Both the position numbers and the translations under genes were made by a program. A stretch of 64,000 nt of DNA, from assembly GCA_951812995.1 (NCBI GenBank), contig CATOTD010000005.1:1-64000 (forward strand). Direction: 5' to 3'. The notes below the pieces were generated by a model, which saw only the letters and a program-made list of their open reading frames with translations, was not told the origin of the DNA and searched no databases. Every line of letters begins with the position of its first letter. Position 1 is the stretch's first letter. This document shows, piece after piece, positions 29,959-37,384 of the stretch. Source of the DNA: an uncultured Gammaproteobacteria bacterium (GTDB taxonomy: Bacteria; Pseudomonadota; Gammaproteobacteria; Eutrophobiales; Eutrophobiaceae).

Positions 29959-30888
29959 TCATGCTAGCACCTCGCGATAGGTAATCCGTTTACCTATCGC
30001 GTTGCTTATAAGTGATTCTATACGTTGATTGGTTGGTAACTTACATGGTCCGTTATTCAGTCTAAAAGTCACTTCGTTCACATAGCGATGTAAGTGTTTA
30101 GTGCTGGCATGATGCCATACCCCATACAGACCGCGTTTGAGTAAAGCCCAGACACTTTCAATGCTATTGGTATGAATGTTGTTTGAACCCACATATTCTC
30201 CCGCACTATGGGTTACCGTACCATGCTGATAAGCAGACTGTAAATGCTGATATGACCTGTGTTCATCTGTGTAAATGGTGGCCCCATATTCCACTGAACA
30301 GCCAATCTCTTTGTGCAGGGTCGGTATATCAGTTGATGGGATAGGCTTAGCCCTTGTGCGGCCACCGCGCTCACGCATTCCGACCACTACCTGCTTGCCA
30401 GCTACGCCACGGCCTGCGCGGGCTTTCTTGTGTTTGTGTTTGTTATGTTCCTTCCCACCGATATAGGTCTCATCAATCTCAACAATGCCAGAAAGTAAAT
30501 TATCTGTATTATCGTTACAGGATTCACGAATGCGGGCCTGCATAAACCAGGCGGTCTTTTGAGTTACTCCGATTTGTTTAGATAACTGCAAGCTAGATAT
30601 GCCCTTGCGCGAGGTGACAGTTAAGTAAATAGCATATAGCCATTTATGTAGTGGAACATGAGAACGTTCAAAGATGGTGCCGGTTCTCACCGTAAACTCA
30701 TCCTTACAGTCCCGGCATAAGTAATATCCTGTCCGCTTTCCTTTGCGCGGGGTAATACGCTTAAATTCCCCACAATGAGGACAGGATATGTAATCTCTCC
30801 AGCGTTGTCCCTCAAAATACAATCTAGCGGCTTCAGCATCCGGAAACTGGCGAAATAACTCAAATGTGGATATGGCATTGTCTTTCAT
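29959..30888 (-). CDS. IS1595-family transposase (copy 1)
   Basis: 309 residues, intact. The N-terminal zinc ribbon has CPHCGE and CRDCKDEFTV. A helix-turn-helix-like stretch ISSLQLSKQIGVTQKTAWFM follows. The ISXO2-like DDE domain has VEIDETYIGGKEHNKHKHKK, IYTDEHRSYQHLQ and IHTNSIESVWALLKRGLYG. An AACGGAGGG box lies just upstream of the ATG. It is almost identical to the copies at 39873 and 47059, indicating recent activity. Confidence 0.95.
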   Translation of the reverse strand: MKDNAISTFELFRQFPDAEAARLYFEGQRWRDYISCPHCGEFKRITPRKGKRTGYYLCRDCKDEFTVRTGTIFERSHVPLHKWLYAIYLTVTSRKGISSLQLSKQIGVTQKTAWFMQARIRESCNDNTDNLLSGIVEIDETYIGGKEHNKHKHKKARAGRGVAGKQVVVGMRERGGRTRAKPIPSTDIPTLHKEIGCSVEYGATIYTDEHRSYQHLQSAYQHGTVTHSAGEYVGSNNIHTNSIESVWALLKRGLYGVWHHASTKHLHRYVNEVTFRLNNGPCKLPTNQRIESLISNAIGKRITYREVLA

Positions 30889-31145
30889 TGATGACCCTCC
30901 GTTTTATTGCATTTTTATGTTAGATTATATGGGTTATCTATTGGAGTAAAGTATATAATTCCCATATTTAAACCATTCAAACCGATACTAACCTTTGGTA
31001 AGAGGTAAGACAGTATTTATTCCGGTTAGTTGGTGGTATTGTGTGGAAAATCTGGATGTCGATCAGCGTGAGTTTTACGGATTTTAATGTGAATAATAAT
31101 TTTTTTATAAAATTTCGAGAAATTGATCTTTTAGGGGGCGACAAA

Positions 31146-31895
31146 ATGAAAACTCTCATCTTAATGTTGGTCTTGTTATCATCATTTGAACCTGTAATCG
31201 CAGAGGATAAAAAAGGTGAAACCCTGGATTTTAATACCCAGCTCAAGTTTGATATCCAGCTCAAGATAGAAGAAAAGTTTTGTGAACGATTTGGTAGTTT
31301 TATCTCGAAAAACCAGGATTGGTCTTCGATAAGACCTAATAATTTAAGACAAAAAAAAGTAGAAGTATATGTCGGCGAACTGCACGAACGCAATCCAAAT
31401 GATTACTACCTGAATGATTACTACCTGCTGGTCGATGCGTACGATATTGATGGGAACAATATAGATGATTTGATCGCCATTGACTGGCGTAATAAATCCG
31501 CCAAGATGACTTGGTATCTCGCTTATTATGTATTTTTTGATATGGGACATCTTTATGGGCCAATTCATTATGAAAAAAGCACAGACAAAGAATTAAGAAA
31601 ATATTTTTTAAGCTTAAAGCTTCAGTACAAGCATGGTGTTGGTGATGAACAGGTGCCTTGGTTTCCAGAAGACCTTTTGGTGCGGGATAAACAAGGAATA
31701 ATAATAGTGGATGGCTTTGCTGGTTTTCATCAGATAAAGCCGGTACTATTTGAAAATAAAGTACTTATTGTTGCAAAGAGGAAAAATGAAAGAAGTACAG
31801 GTCTTCCAAGGACTCTACTTTTTTCTTTTGATGCAATAGAGAAAAAGATTAATTTGTTATGTGTCCTTGATGGTTGGAAATATTACGGAGAATGA
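31146..31895 (+). CDS. exported protein, candidate immunity factor of the lysozyme-like effector
   Basis: 249 residues from the ATG at 31146, which has a GGGGGCG box and begins a signal peptide (MKTLILMLVLLSSFEPVIAE). An in-frame ATG at 31041 would bury that signal. I do not recognise the family. Mature residues are mixed charged and aromatic, with a DAYDIDGNNIDDLIAIDW segment and short direct repeats (DYYLNDYYLL). Its stop is 1 nt from the start of the effector gene, and the product should be periplasmic, where a peptidoglycan hydrolase would act. Both points suggest an immunity protein, as inference only. The region 30964-31145 upstream holds no other gene. Confidence 0.6.
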   Translation: MKTLILMLVLLSSFEPVIAEDKKGETLDFNTQLKFDIQLKIEEKFCERFGSFISKNQDWSSIRPNNLRQKKVEVYVGELHERNPNDYYLNDYYLLVDAYDIDGNNIDDLIAIDWRNKSAKMTWYLAYYVFFDMGHLYGPIHYEKSTDKELRKYFLSLKLQYKHGVGDEQVPWFPEDLLVRDKQGIIIVDGFAGFHQIKPVLFENKVLIVAKRKNERSTGLPRTLLFSFDAIEKKINLLCVLDGWKYYGE

Positions 31896-31896
31896 T

Positions 31897-33171
31897 ATGG
31901 CAGCTTTTGATCAGAATGAATTGACCCAAGCGCAGTTTAAGCAAGCCGCAGCCGATTTTATTGGAAATAATGAGAATGACACGGGAAACTATAATGCTCA
32001 TTCCGATGGTGGGCGTAGCATTGCATTAGGTTATGGGCTGGATTTGCTGGTAAATGATAATAATAAAATAAACGGTTTTTTGCGTGATGCTAAGTTACCC
32101 GAACTTACGCCAGACCAACAAAAACAATTGGACGCTATTCGTCAAAATAAAACAACAATGACGCAACAACAGTTTAAAGATGCCGCAAATAATTTAAACC
32201 TCAATCTAAACCAGAAACAGGCGTCTGATCTTTTAGATGTAACTTTAAAAAGTTATCGAGTTCAACTTGAAAATCGTTTAAATACGTCACCTTACAATAT
32301 CGATATCAATGATGTCCCATTGTCAAAGATACGTATTGCTCTTTTAGATATGGTCTTTAATGGTGGTCCGGGGCTTATTGGAAATAATTTACGTAAAATT
32401 ATCTCTAACGCAATAAAATATCCTGATGAGGCCCATATTCATCGTGCGGCAGCATGGGTTGAAATCCGTTATTTTTCAAATGGGAATAGAGGAGACACTA
32501 ATGTAAAAGCTGGTATTCAGAGTAGGCGCAATAAGGAATCTGAGTGGTTTGGGTTACGTGACGGCGATCTTACATTGGATGAGCTTAAGGATGTTCGAAA
32601 TTATCTCGAAAGTCGGCGCCAAGAAATATTAGATGTTGATACAACGGGTCTTGGTTATAAGGATGATATTGATAAAAAAATTGATAGCTTGCCCGACTGC
32701 CCAGAAAAAGGCCCCGGCGACCCCGAGGCTGTTCCTGAGGCGACCCAAAAAGGCGATGTTGGTTCCAATCTAGGCGCTAACCGCGACCCCTTTGTCTTAG
32801 ACTTAGATGGTGATGGTATAGAGCTAGGTACCTTAGCCGACAGTCAAGCCTACTTTGACCTAAACGGTGATGGTTTTGCCACCCGTACCTCATGGTTAAA
32901 AGGCGATGATGGCTTTCTGGCCTTAGACCGTAATCAAGACGGTAAGATAAATGATATAACCGAGCTGTTTGGCTCCCCCGACCGTACCGGTTATGAGGAG
33001 CTATCCGAGCTAGACAGTAATGCAGATGGGGTTATCGATAAAGCCGATGAACGCTTTGCTGAGTTATTGGTATGGCAAGATGTCAATGAGGACGGTATCA
33101 GTCAAGCCGATGAGTTAAAGCCCTTAACAGAAGCAGGTATAGTCAGTATCTCATTTCAATCGTGCCGGTGA
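31897..33171 (+). CDS. effector 1: lysozyme-like N-terminus fused to EF-hand-type calcium region
   Basis: 424 residues, GGAG box before the ATG at 31897. Residues 1-245 are lysozyme-like (phage-type): NYNAHSDGGRSIALGYGLDL resembles the E/D-x-G-x-x-x-x-G-Y-G catalytic stretch, and LSKIRIALLDMVFNGGPGLI the later helix. A linker rich in Pro, Glu and Gly follows (PEKGPGDPEAVPEATQKGD). From residue 297 comes the constant region NRDPFVLDLDGDGIELG with five Ca loops: DLDGDG, DLNGDG, DRNQDG, DSNADG, DVNEDG. The protein ends abruptly at VSISFQSCR because of a 422-bp deletion relative to the gene at 35211 that shifts the frame. The RTX part is thus cut off. No signal peptide, consistent with type I or contact-dependent secretion. 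Confidence 0.72.
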   Translation: MAAFDQNELTQAQFKQAAADFIGNNENDTGNYNAHSDGGRSIALGYGLDLLVNDNNKINGFLRDAKLPELTPDQQKQLDAIRQNKTTMTQQQFKDAANNLNLNLNQKQASDLLDVTLKSYRVQLENRLNTSPYNIDINDVPLSKIRIALLDMVFNGGPGLIGNNLRKIISNAIKYPDEAHIHRAAAWVEIRYFSNGNRGDTNVKAGIQSRRNKESEWFGLRDGDLTLDELKDVRNYLESRRQEILDVDTTGLGYKDDIDKKIDSLPDCPEKGPGDPEAVPEATQKGDVGSNLGANRDPFVLDLDGDGIELGTLADSQAYFDLNGDGFATRTSWLKGDDGFLALDRNQDGKINDITELFGSPDRTGYEELSELDSNADGVIDKADERFAELLVWQDVNEDGISQADELKPLTEAGIVSISFQSCR

Positions 33172-33814
33172 GACCTTTAGCCTCAATGAGCTGGGTATCA
33201 TCAAGCAATACACGGGCATGGATGTATTGTCATTAGGGGATGGTCAATGGCGAGAGAGTGGGCAGATAATCACGACCGGAGGCTACTACCGACAAGCCTA
33301 TACTATCTTATATCGTAATCTGGTGACCAAGTTTGCCATTGCCAATGGTTTGTTACAAGCCGAGGCACCGTATCTATCCTATAGTGCGACTACCGATAAT
33401 CTCACTTCTACATTAAGCATCAGTCACTATCGTTATACCCAAGTCTTGTCCAGACTAACCGAGGCAGATGTAGACCAAACAACGATAGCCAAGGTGATGC
33501 TAGAGCTCATTGCATTGACCGAGATAAACAACGCATCACGCACTCACTTAGCCACAGCGATAGCCGATGCTGTCAAGCAAGACGGTGGTACAACATTGCT
33601 AAGTCATTTACAAGGTTCTGCTTTATTCAGTTTGATTGACATACAGGTCGGGAGTAATGGTTATGACCGTATCAACGGTAGTAGTGATGATGATGTGATA
33701 GTCGGACTGGGTGGGAATGATTGGTTGCATGGTTGGGCGGGTGATGACATGTTGCATAGCAACATGATCAATTTATGCCTTGCAATCCCTGAAAGATGTA
33801 CTATAACTATGTAA
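33172..33814 (+). pseudogene. out-of-frame C-terminal part of effector 1, with RTX repeats
   Basis: Beyond the frameshift the reading continues FNRAGETFSLNELGIIKQYT, then GMDVLSLGDGQWRESGQIIT, an alpha-helical section of about 130 residues, and RTX-type nonapeptides (GSNGYDRINGSSDDDVIVGL, then GGNDWLHGWAGDDMLHS). These repeats bind calcium and usually accompany type I secretion. An internal ATG at 33218 could start a free 198-residue product, but there is no good ribosome binding site. Confidence 0.7.
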
Positions 33815-33880
33815 GGCATTTATGTAGCGCGACATGAATCAGCATTCAGTAATACGAATCAAGTATATTGAGGTAATTAG

Positions 33881-34021
33881 ATGGCCAATAGGCTAAGAGA
33901 TATAACCAGGATATTGCGTAATATAGCCATTGTTTTAGCCTTATGCCTACTTACAACAGTAGGCCACGCCCAAACCACCCTTGAAACTGCTTTTGATAGT
34001 GTGTTTACTAAAGCAAACTAA
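33881..34021 (+). CDS. small exported peptide, or leader of a lost gene
   Basis: 46 codons: MANRLRDITRILRNIAIVLA, then LCLLTTVGHAQTTLETAFDS and VFTKAN. A twin-charged N-terminus, a hydrophobic core and an AHA-like cleavage site (GHAQ) make a convincing signal peptide, with only about 16 mature residues. TTGAGG lies upstream. The preceding 90 bp resemble those before the gene at 36835, including GAAAGATGTACTATA and a following ATGTAAG. It may be the start of a former RTX protein whose body has been replaced. Confidence 0.45.
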   Translation: MANRLRDITRILRNIAIVLALCLLTTVGHAQTTLETAFDSVFTKAN

Positions 34022-34038
34022 AAGACCAGTATAACCTC

Positions 34039-34614
34039 ATGAATACACAGGCAATACTACTAAAATACACTAAATACAGTGTTGTGCTATTTACAATAAT
34101 TAATATGCTATTCCTTGTATTATTTTTTGTATCGTTTTTTTCAACGTATATAACTGATATAAAGTTTTTTTTGGGCAATTATCTGTATGAAAATATAATT
34201 AACTTTGTTGCCGATAATATGTTTGGTGGAGCATCATTTTTTTATGTTATAGGGCTTGTTATTCATGCAGATATGTATCGTTTATTTACAAAAACACTTA
34301 CAGTAAAATTACTATTTAAACATGGTTTAATGTTGTTTTTTTTAGAGTCATTTATTACCATGATGAGTTTACGCATACCTTCTGACGGTTTTGTGATGGA
34401 GAGCTATTATTATGCAGGTATTGTATTTTCATGTGTATACGGCTTTATATTATTAAAATGTCTTTATCGTTTTTTTAAAAAAGATAAATCTTTTGCCCAA
34501 AAACCTACAGTTAAAATGCGTTTTTTAGATATGTTTTTATATATTGTTGAAATGTTGGTTGTTTCTATATATTTTATAATATATTCAGTAAAAGTTTCTA
34601 TGATGGTTATGTAA
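34039..34614 (+). CDS. integral membrane protein, candidate immunity factor
   Basis: 191 residues, very AT-rich, with four or five predicted membrane spans (about 15-40, 62-78, 95-113, 125-145, 163-187). No family recognised. It starts 17 nt after the 46-codon peptide and is followed by a shred of the constant effector region rather than an effector. It may be the orphan immunity protein of a lost module. Membrane location is consistent with guarding against a periplasm-acting or membrane-acting toxin, but that is inference. Confidence 0.55.
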   Translation: MNTQAILLKYTKYSVVLFTIINMLFLVLFFVSFFSTYITDIKFFLGNYLYENIINFVADNMFGGASFFYVIGLVIHADMYRLFTKTLTVKLLFKHGLMLFFLESFITMMSLRIPSDGFVMESYYYAGIVFSCVYGFILLKCLYRFFKKDKSFAQKPTVKMRFLDMFLYIVEMLVVSIYFIIYSVKVSMMVM

Positions 34615-34639
34615 TTTTTTATGAGCAATAATAAGTGCA

Positions 34640-34741
34640 TATACCTACCAAGCAAGTATACCGGCTCAGCGACCATAGACCTAACGGTAAGGGTTATGGA
34701 CAGATGCTGGACTTACAGATAGCCATGAGTCTGGACAGTGA
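34640..34741 (+). pseudogene. degraded shred of the constant effector region
   Basis: About 100 bp align with 36315-36415: AAGTATACCGGCTCAGCGAC corresponds to the KYTGTVTIDPTV codons, and ATAGCCATGAGTCTGGACAG to the IAMSLDS codons. An internal deletion of about 25 bp has occurred. It marks a fourth former effector copy in the array. Confidence 0.7.
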
Positions 34742-34751
34742 CTGATAAATT

Positions 34752-35195
34752 ATGAGCATACCATTTAAGGTGTTTTTATTTTTACTTTTTATAGTGGTTG
34801 GTATTCCGCTACTATATTTATACTATGTTAGTATAAGAAATTTTTATACATTTGAATTACATAATAGAGCAATCAGGAACGACTTTATACAACAAGTTGA
34901 TACAATAATGGATAACAGGGAGTCTGTGGTTATACCAGCCTCAAAACTCACCAGCTTTAACTGGGAACAGCTTTGTTTTTATGGGTATTATGACAGTGAT
35001 TATGGTGTTTACGAAACGCATCTTATTTTTAAGTTTAATAATAAATATGAAGAAAAAGTTTCACTTGTTTCTTCCAAATATTATATCCAGCAAGGTAGTT
35101 TTCATTTAGAACATTGTACTACTCCCGATACCATGATTAGGATTGAAAAACCACATACAAATTTATACAGATTTGTTTTCTCAAAAGCCAATTAA
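34752..35195 (+). CDS. membrane-anchored protein, candidate immunity to effector 2
   Basis: 147 residues: an N-terminal membrane helix (about residues 6-28, PFKVFLFLLFIVVGIPLLYL) and then a soluble, probably periplasmic domain with two cysteines (QLCFYGYYDSDYGVYETHLI, and HLEHCTTPDTM). Not assigned to a family. It precedes effector 2 by 15 nt with an ATAAGGAG box in between, the same immunity-then-effector order as at 31146/31897 and 36835/37385. I infer an immunity role from this repeated order only. Confidence 0.6.
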   Translation: MSIPFKVFLFLLFIVVGIPLLYLYYVSIRNFYTFELHNRAIRNDFIQQVDTIMDNRESVVIPASKLTSFNWEQLCFYGYYDSDYGVYETHLIFKFNNKYEEKVSLVSSKYYIQQGSFHLEHCTTPDTMIRIEKPHTNLYRFVFSKAN

Positions 35196-35210
35196 CATAA
35201 GGAGCTTAAA

Positions 35211-36716
35211 ATGACGACATACCCTCAAAAGATAGATATTTTTTCTGTAAGGGACACTATGGCACAAGAGGCCTATTTTTACTTTGAAAAATTGACGTGC
35301 ATAAAATTATTAAGAGACCCAGATAATCCTGATCTTTATAGAACTCAAGGAGGTGATGATGTACTTGATGCCTTTAGACACGCCTATGTCAGCGGTGCGA
35401 TGACTCAAGTATATGGAGAAACGATTGCAAGTATAACAGGTGGTGCCCATGAAGTTAGAGGATCACTACCGCCACCGTTTGGTAATAATCAACCAAAAGA
35501 AGAAAGAGAAATGGATGAGCATAATAATGCGATTGGTCGTCTTTTGGGTAAAAAGACCACTACACGGGACGGTCTGGCAACCCAAGTATTTGAGGCTATA
35601 CTTAACGGGACATTGCTAGTTGTGAATGGTACTGAAACAAAATTCACCAGTAGCAAGGATATCGAAGATTTTAAGAACAAACCAGATTATGGGCCTGATC
35701 CAAAATGCGAAGAAGAAGACGGAGAAGGCGGCGGTGCTACCGGCCCAGCAAACGATGGCAATGTTGGTGCCGGCCTAGGTGCTAACCGCGACCCCCTTGT
35801 CCTGGACTTAGATGGTGATGGTATAGAGCTAGGTACCTTAGCCGACAGTCAAGCCTACTTTGACCTAAACGGTGATGGTTTTGCCACCCGTACTTCATGG
35901 TTAAAAGGCGATGATGGCTTTCTGGCCTTAGACCGTAATCAAGACGGTAAGATAAATGATATAACCGAGCTGTTTGGCTCCCCCGAGCGTACCGGTTATG
36001 AGGAGTTATCCGAGCTAGACAGTAATGCAGATGGAGTTATAGACAAAGCCGATGAACGCTTTGCTGAGTTATTGGTATGGCAAGATGTCAATGAGGACGG
36101 TATCAGTCAAGCCGATGAGTTAAAGCCCTTAACAGAGGCGGGTATAGTCAGTATCTCATTAACCCATGAGTCAGTCACCGACCAACAAGGCGATGGACAA
36201 TTAGCCAGACGCGGTTCATTTACCTGGAAGGATGGTACTCAAGGTACGGCTGGTGAGACCCCCGGGATAGCGGCCGATGTCTTGTTTGCCCAACACCCGA
36301 CCTTTACCAAATACACGGGTACTGTCACTATAGACCCAACGGTTACGACAGTTGCCAACATCAAGGGCTATGGACAGATACCGGACTTACATATCGCCAT
36401 GAGTCTGGATAGTCACTTTAAGACTTATGCGCTTAATCTCTTATCAACCCCAACCATACAATCCTTGCTTGAACACTTTCCAACGCTATTAGCTAAATGG
36501 TCTAAAGCCGATACCTTGGGTATTACTGATATAGACCCAACCCCCACCTTAAGCGTGAACGCAGATACTAATAAGGTACATTTCAATCGTGCCGGTGAGA
36601 CCTTTAGCCTCAATGAGCTGGGTATCATCAAGCAATACACGGGCATGGATGTATTGTCATTAGGGGATGGTCAATGGCGAGAGAGTGGGCAGATGGTCAC
36701 GACCGGAGGATGGTAA
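35211..36716 (+). CDS. effector 2: DUF6973-like N-terminus fused to EF-hand-type calcium region
   Basis: 501 residues. Residues 1-165 show the DUF6973-like pattern: DAFRHAYVSGAMTQVYGE, then GGAHEVRGS and EMDEHNNAIGRLLGKKT, with spaced histidines, an acidic residue and Asn-Asn that may form an active or metal site. The function of that domain is not established. A hinge CEEEDGEGGGATGPANDGN leads to the constant region with five Ca loops (residues 200-310), then beta-rich and helical parts (SFTWKDGTQGTAGETPGIAA, VNADTNKVHFNRAGETFSLN). It stops at MVTTGGW because the RTX portion has been deleted, leaving a shred downstream. A start at 35211 is supported by AAGGAGC. Confidence 0.7.
   Translation: MTTYPQKIDIFSVRDTMAQEAYFYFEKLTCIKLLRDPDNPDLYRTQGGDDVLDAFRHAYVSGAMTQVYGETIASITGGAHEVRGSLPPPFGNNQPKEEREMDEHNNAIGRLLGKKTTTRDGLATQVFEAILNGTLLVVNGTETKFTSSKDIEDFKNKPDYGPDPKCEEEDGEGGGATGPANDGNVGAGLGANRDPLVLDLDGDGIELGTLADSQAYFDLNGDGFATRTSWLKGDDGFLALDRNQDGKINDITELFGSPERTGYEELSELDSNADGVIDKADERFAELLVWQDVNEDGISQADELKPLTEAGIVSISLTHESVTDQQGDGQLARRGSFTWKDGTQGTAGETPGIAADVLFAQHPTFTKYTGTVTIDPTVTTVANIKGYGQIPDLHIAMSLDSHFKTYALNLLSTPTIQSLLEHFPTLLAKWSKADTLGITDIDPTPTLSVNADTNKVHFNRAGETFSLNELGIIKQYTGMDVLSLGDGQWRESGQMVTTGGW
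35700..36410. repeat. 711-bp direct repeat (effector 2 copy of the constant region)
   Basis: Nearly identical to 37817-38527 at a constant offset of 2,117 bp. Part of it (about 35774-36160) is also nearly identical to 32764-33155 in effector 1. The left edge falls in the hinge just after the N-terminal domain. Confidence 0.9.
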
Positions 36717-36817
36717 TGACAGGCTTTATGGTAATGATGGCAATGACATGTTGCATAGCAACATGGGTAGCTTATCCCCGGTAATGCCTGAAAGATGTAC
36801 TATACTTAGTATGTAAG
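36717..36817 (+). pseudogene. RTX-repeat shred after effector 2
   Basis: In the frame beginning at 36711, GNDRLYGNDGNDMLHSNMGS is a pair of RTX-type motifs. It shares MLHSNM and the downstream PERCTI stretch with the tail of effector 1. It is out of frame with effector 2, so the RTX region was lost by a deletion joined at CGACCGGAGG. Confidence 0.7.
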
Positions 36818-36834
36818 AGATATGTAAGGGATAT

Positions 36835-37368
36835 ATGCGGTGCAATATGATGAATATCAAAAGACGTAGCATTTGGTTATTGCTGTTAATCTGGTTTATT
36901 GTGCCATACAACGTCTATGGTGACGCACACTATCAACAAAGCAGTGATGGTGATGACTGGTTGTTAGGTTCCAGAGGCGATGACACCATTGATGGTCAAG
37001 CTGGTGATGATGGCATTAAAAATAGGTGTGCTATTGAAAACTTTAGTTTGTTTTTAGACTATTTTTCATATTCTAAAAATGGGCAAATAAAATATACCAA
37101 AATACCGCTTCAAAAATTGTATATAGACCCAATAACAGATCCAGAACCTTCATCAGTGGAAGTAAAATTAGATTCGGATGAGATTGTTTACCCGGTATTT
37201 CCTACCAAAAAATACCTAAAAAAAATAGGCGCAACTATAAATATTTATCTATCTGGTAAGAATGCTAAAGTTCGGCTTGAAAAGCCAGATACAGATTATC
37301 TGGTTATGTATTTTTTCAAACATCAAAATTGTTGGAGTCTGTACAGGATTGAAAATTGGTCACTTTAA
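36835..37368 (+). CDS. chimeric exported protein: signal peptide, RTX motifs, candidate immunity domain
   Basis: 177 residues. An AAGGGAT box precedes the ATG. MRCNMMNIKRRSIWLLLLIW, ending in VPYNVYGDA, is a signal peptide. Residues 36-60 (SSDGDDWLLGSRGDDTIDGQ, then AGDDG) are RTX-type calcium motifs. From residue 64 the sequence changes to an unrelated domain (NRCAIENFSLFLDYFSYSKN ... CWSLYRIENWSL), which resembles a small periplasmic immunity protein in size and position. I infer that a new immunity gene has been joined to the leader of an RTX gene. It lies 16 nt upstream of effector 3. Confidence 0.6.
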   Translation: MRCNMMNIKRRSIWLLLLIWFIVPYNVYGDAHYQQSSDGDDWLLGSRGDDTIDGQAGDDGIKNRCAIENFSLFLDYFSYSKNGQIKYTKIPLQKLYIDPITDPEPSSVEVKLDSDEIVYPVFPTKKYLKKIGATINIYLSGKNAKVRLEKPDTDYLVMYFFKHQNCWSLYRIENWSL

Positions 37369-37384
37369 ATATAGGAGCTTTTAA

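Larger units (their letters stand above)
29507..30963 (-). mobile_element. IS1595-family element, copy 1
   Basis: 1,457 bp bounded by GGGAATTATATACTTTACTC inverted ends. It carries a transposase and a small passenger ORF. Flanking 8-mers (ATTTTTTT and ATATTTAA) do not match, unlike copies 2 and 3, so recombination with another copy has probably exchanged one flank. Confidence 0.9.

Noticed and set aside
30275..30545. Plus-strand frames opposite the IS1595 transposase, present in all three copies
   Set aside because: They are antisense shadows of a well-conserved transposase and recur only because the element does.
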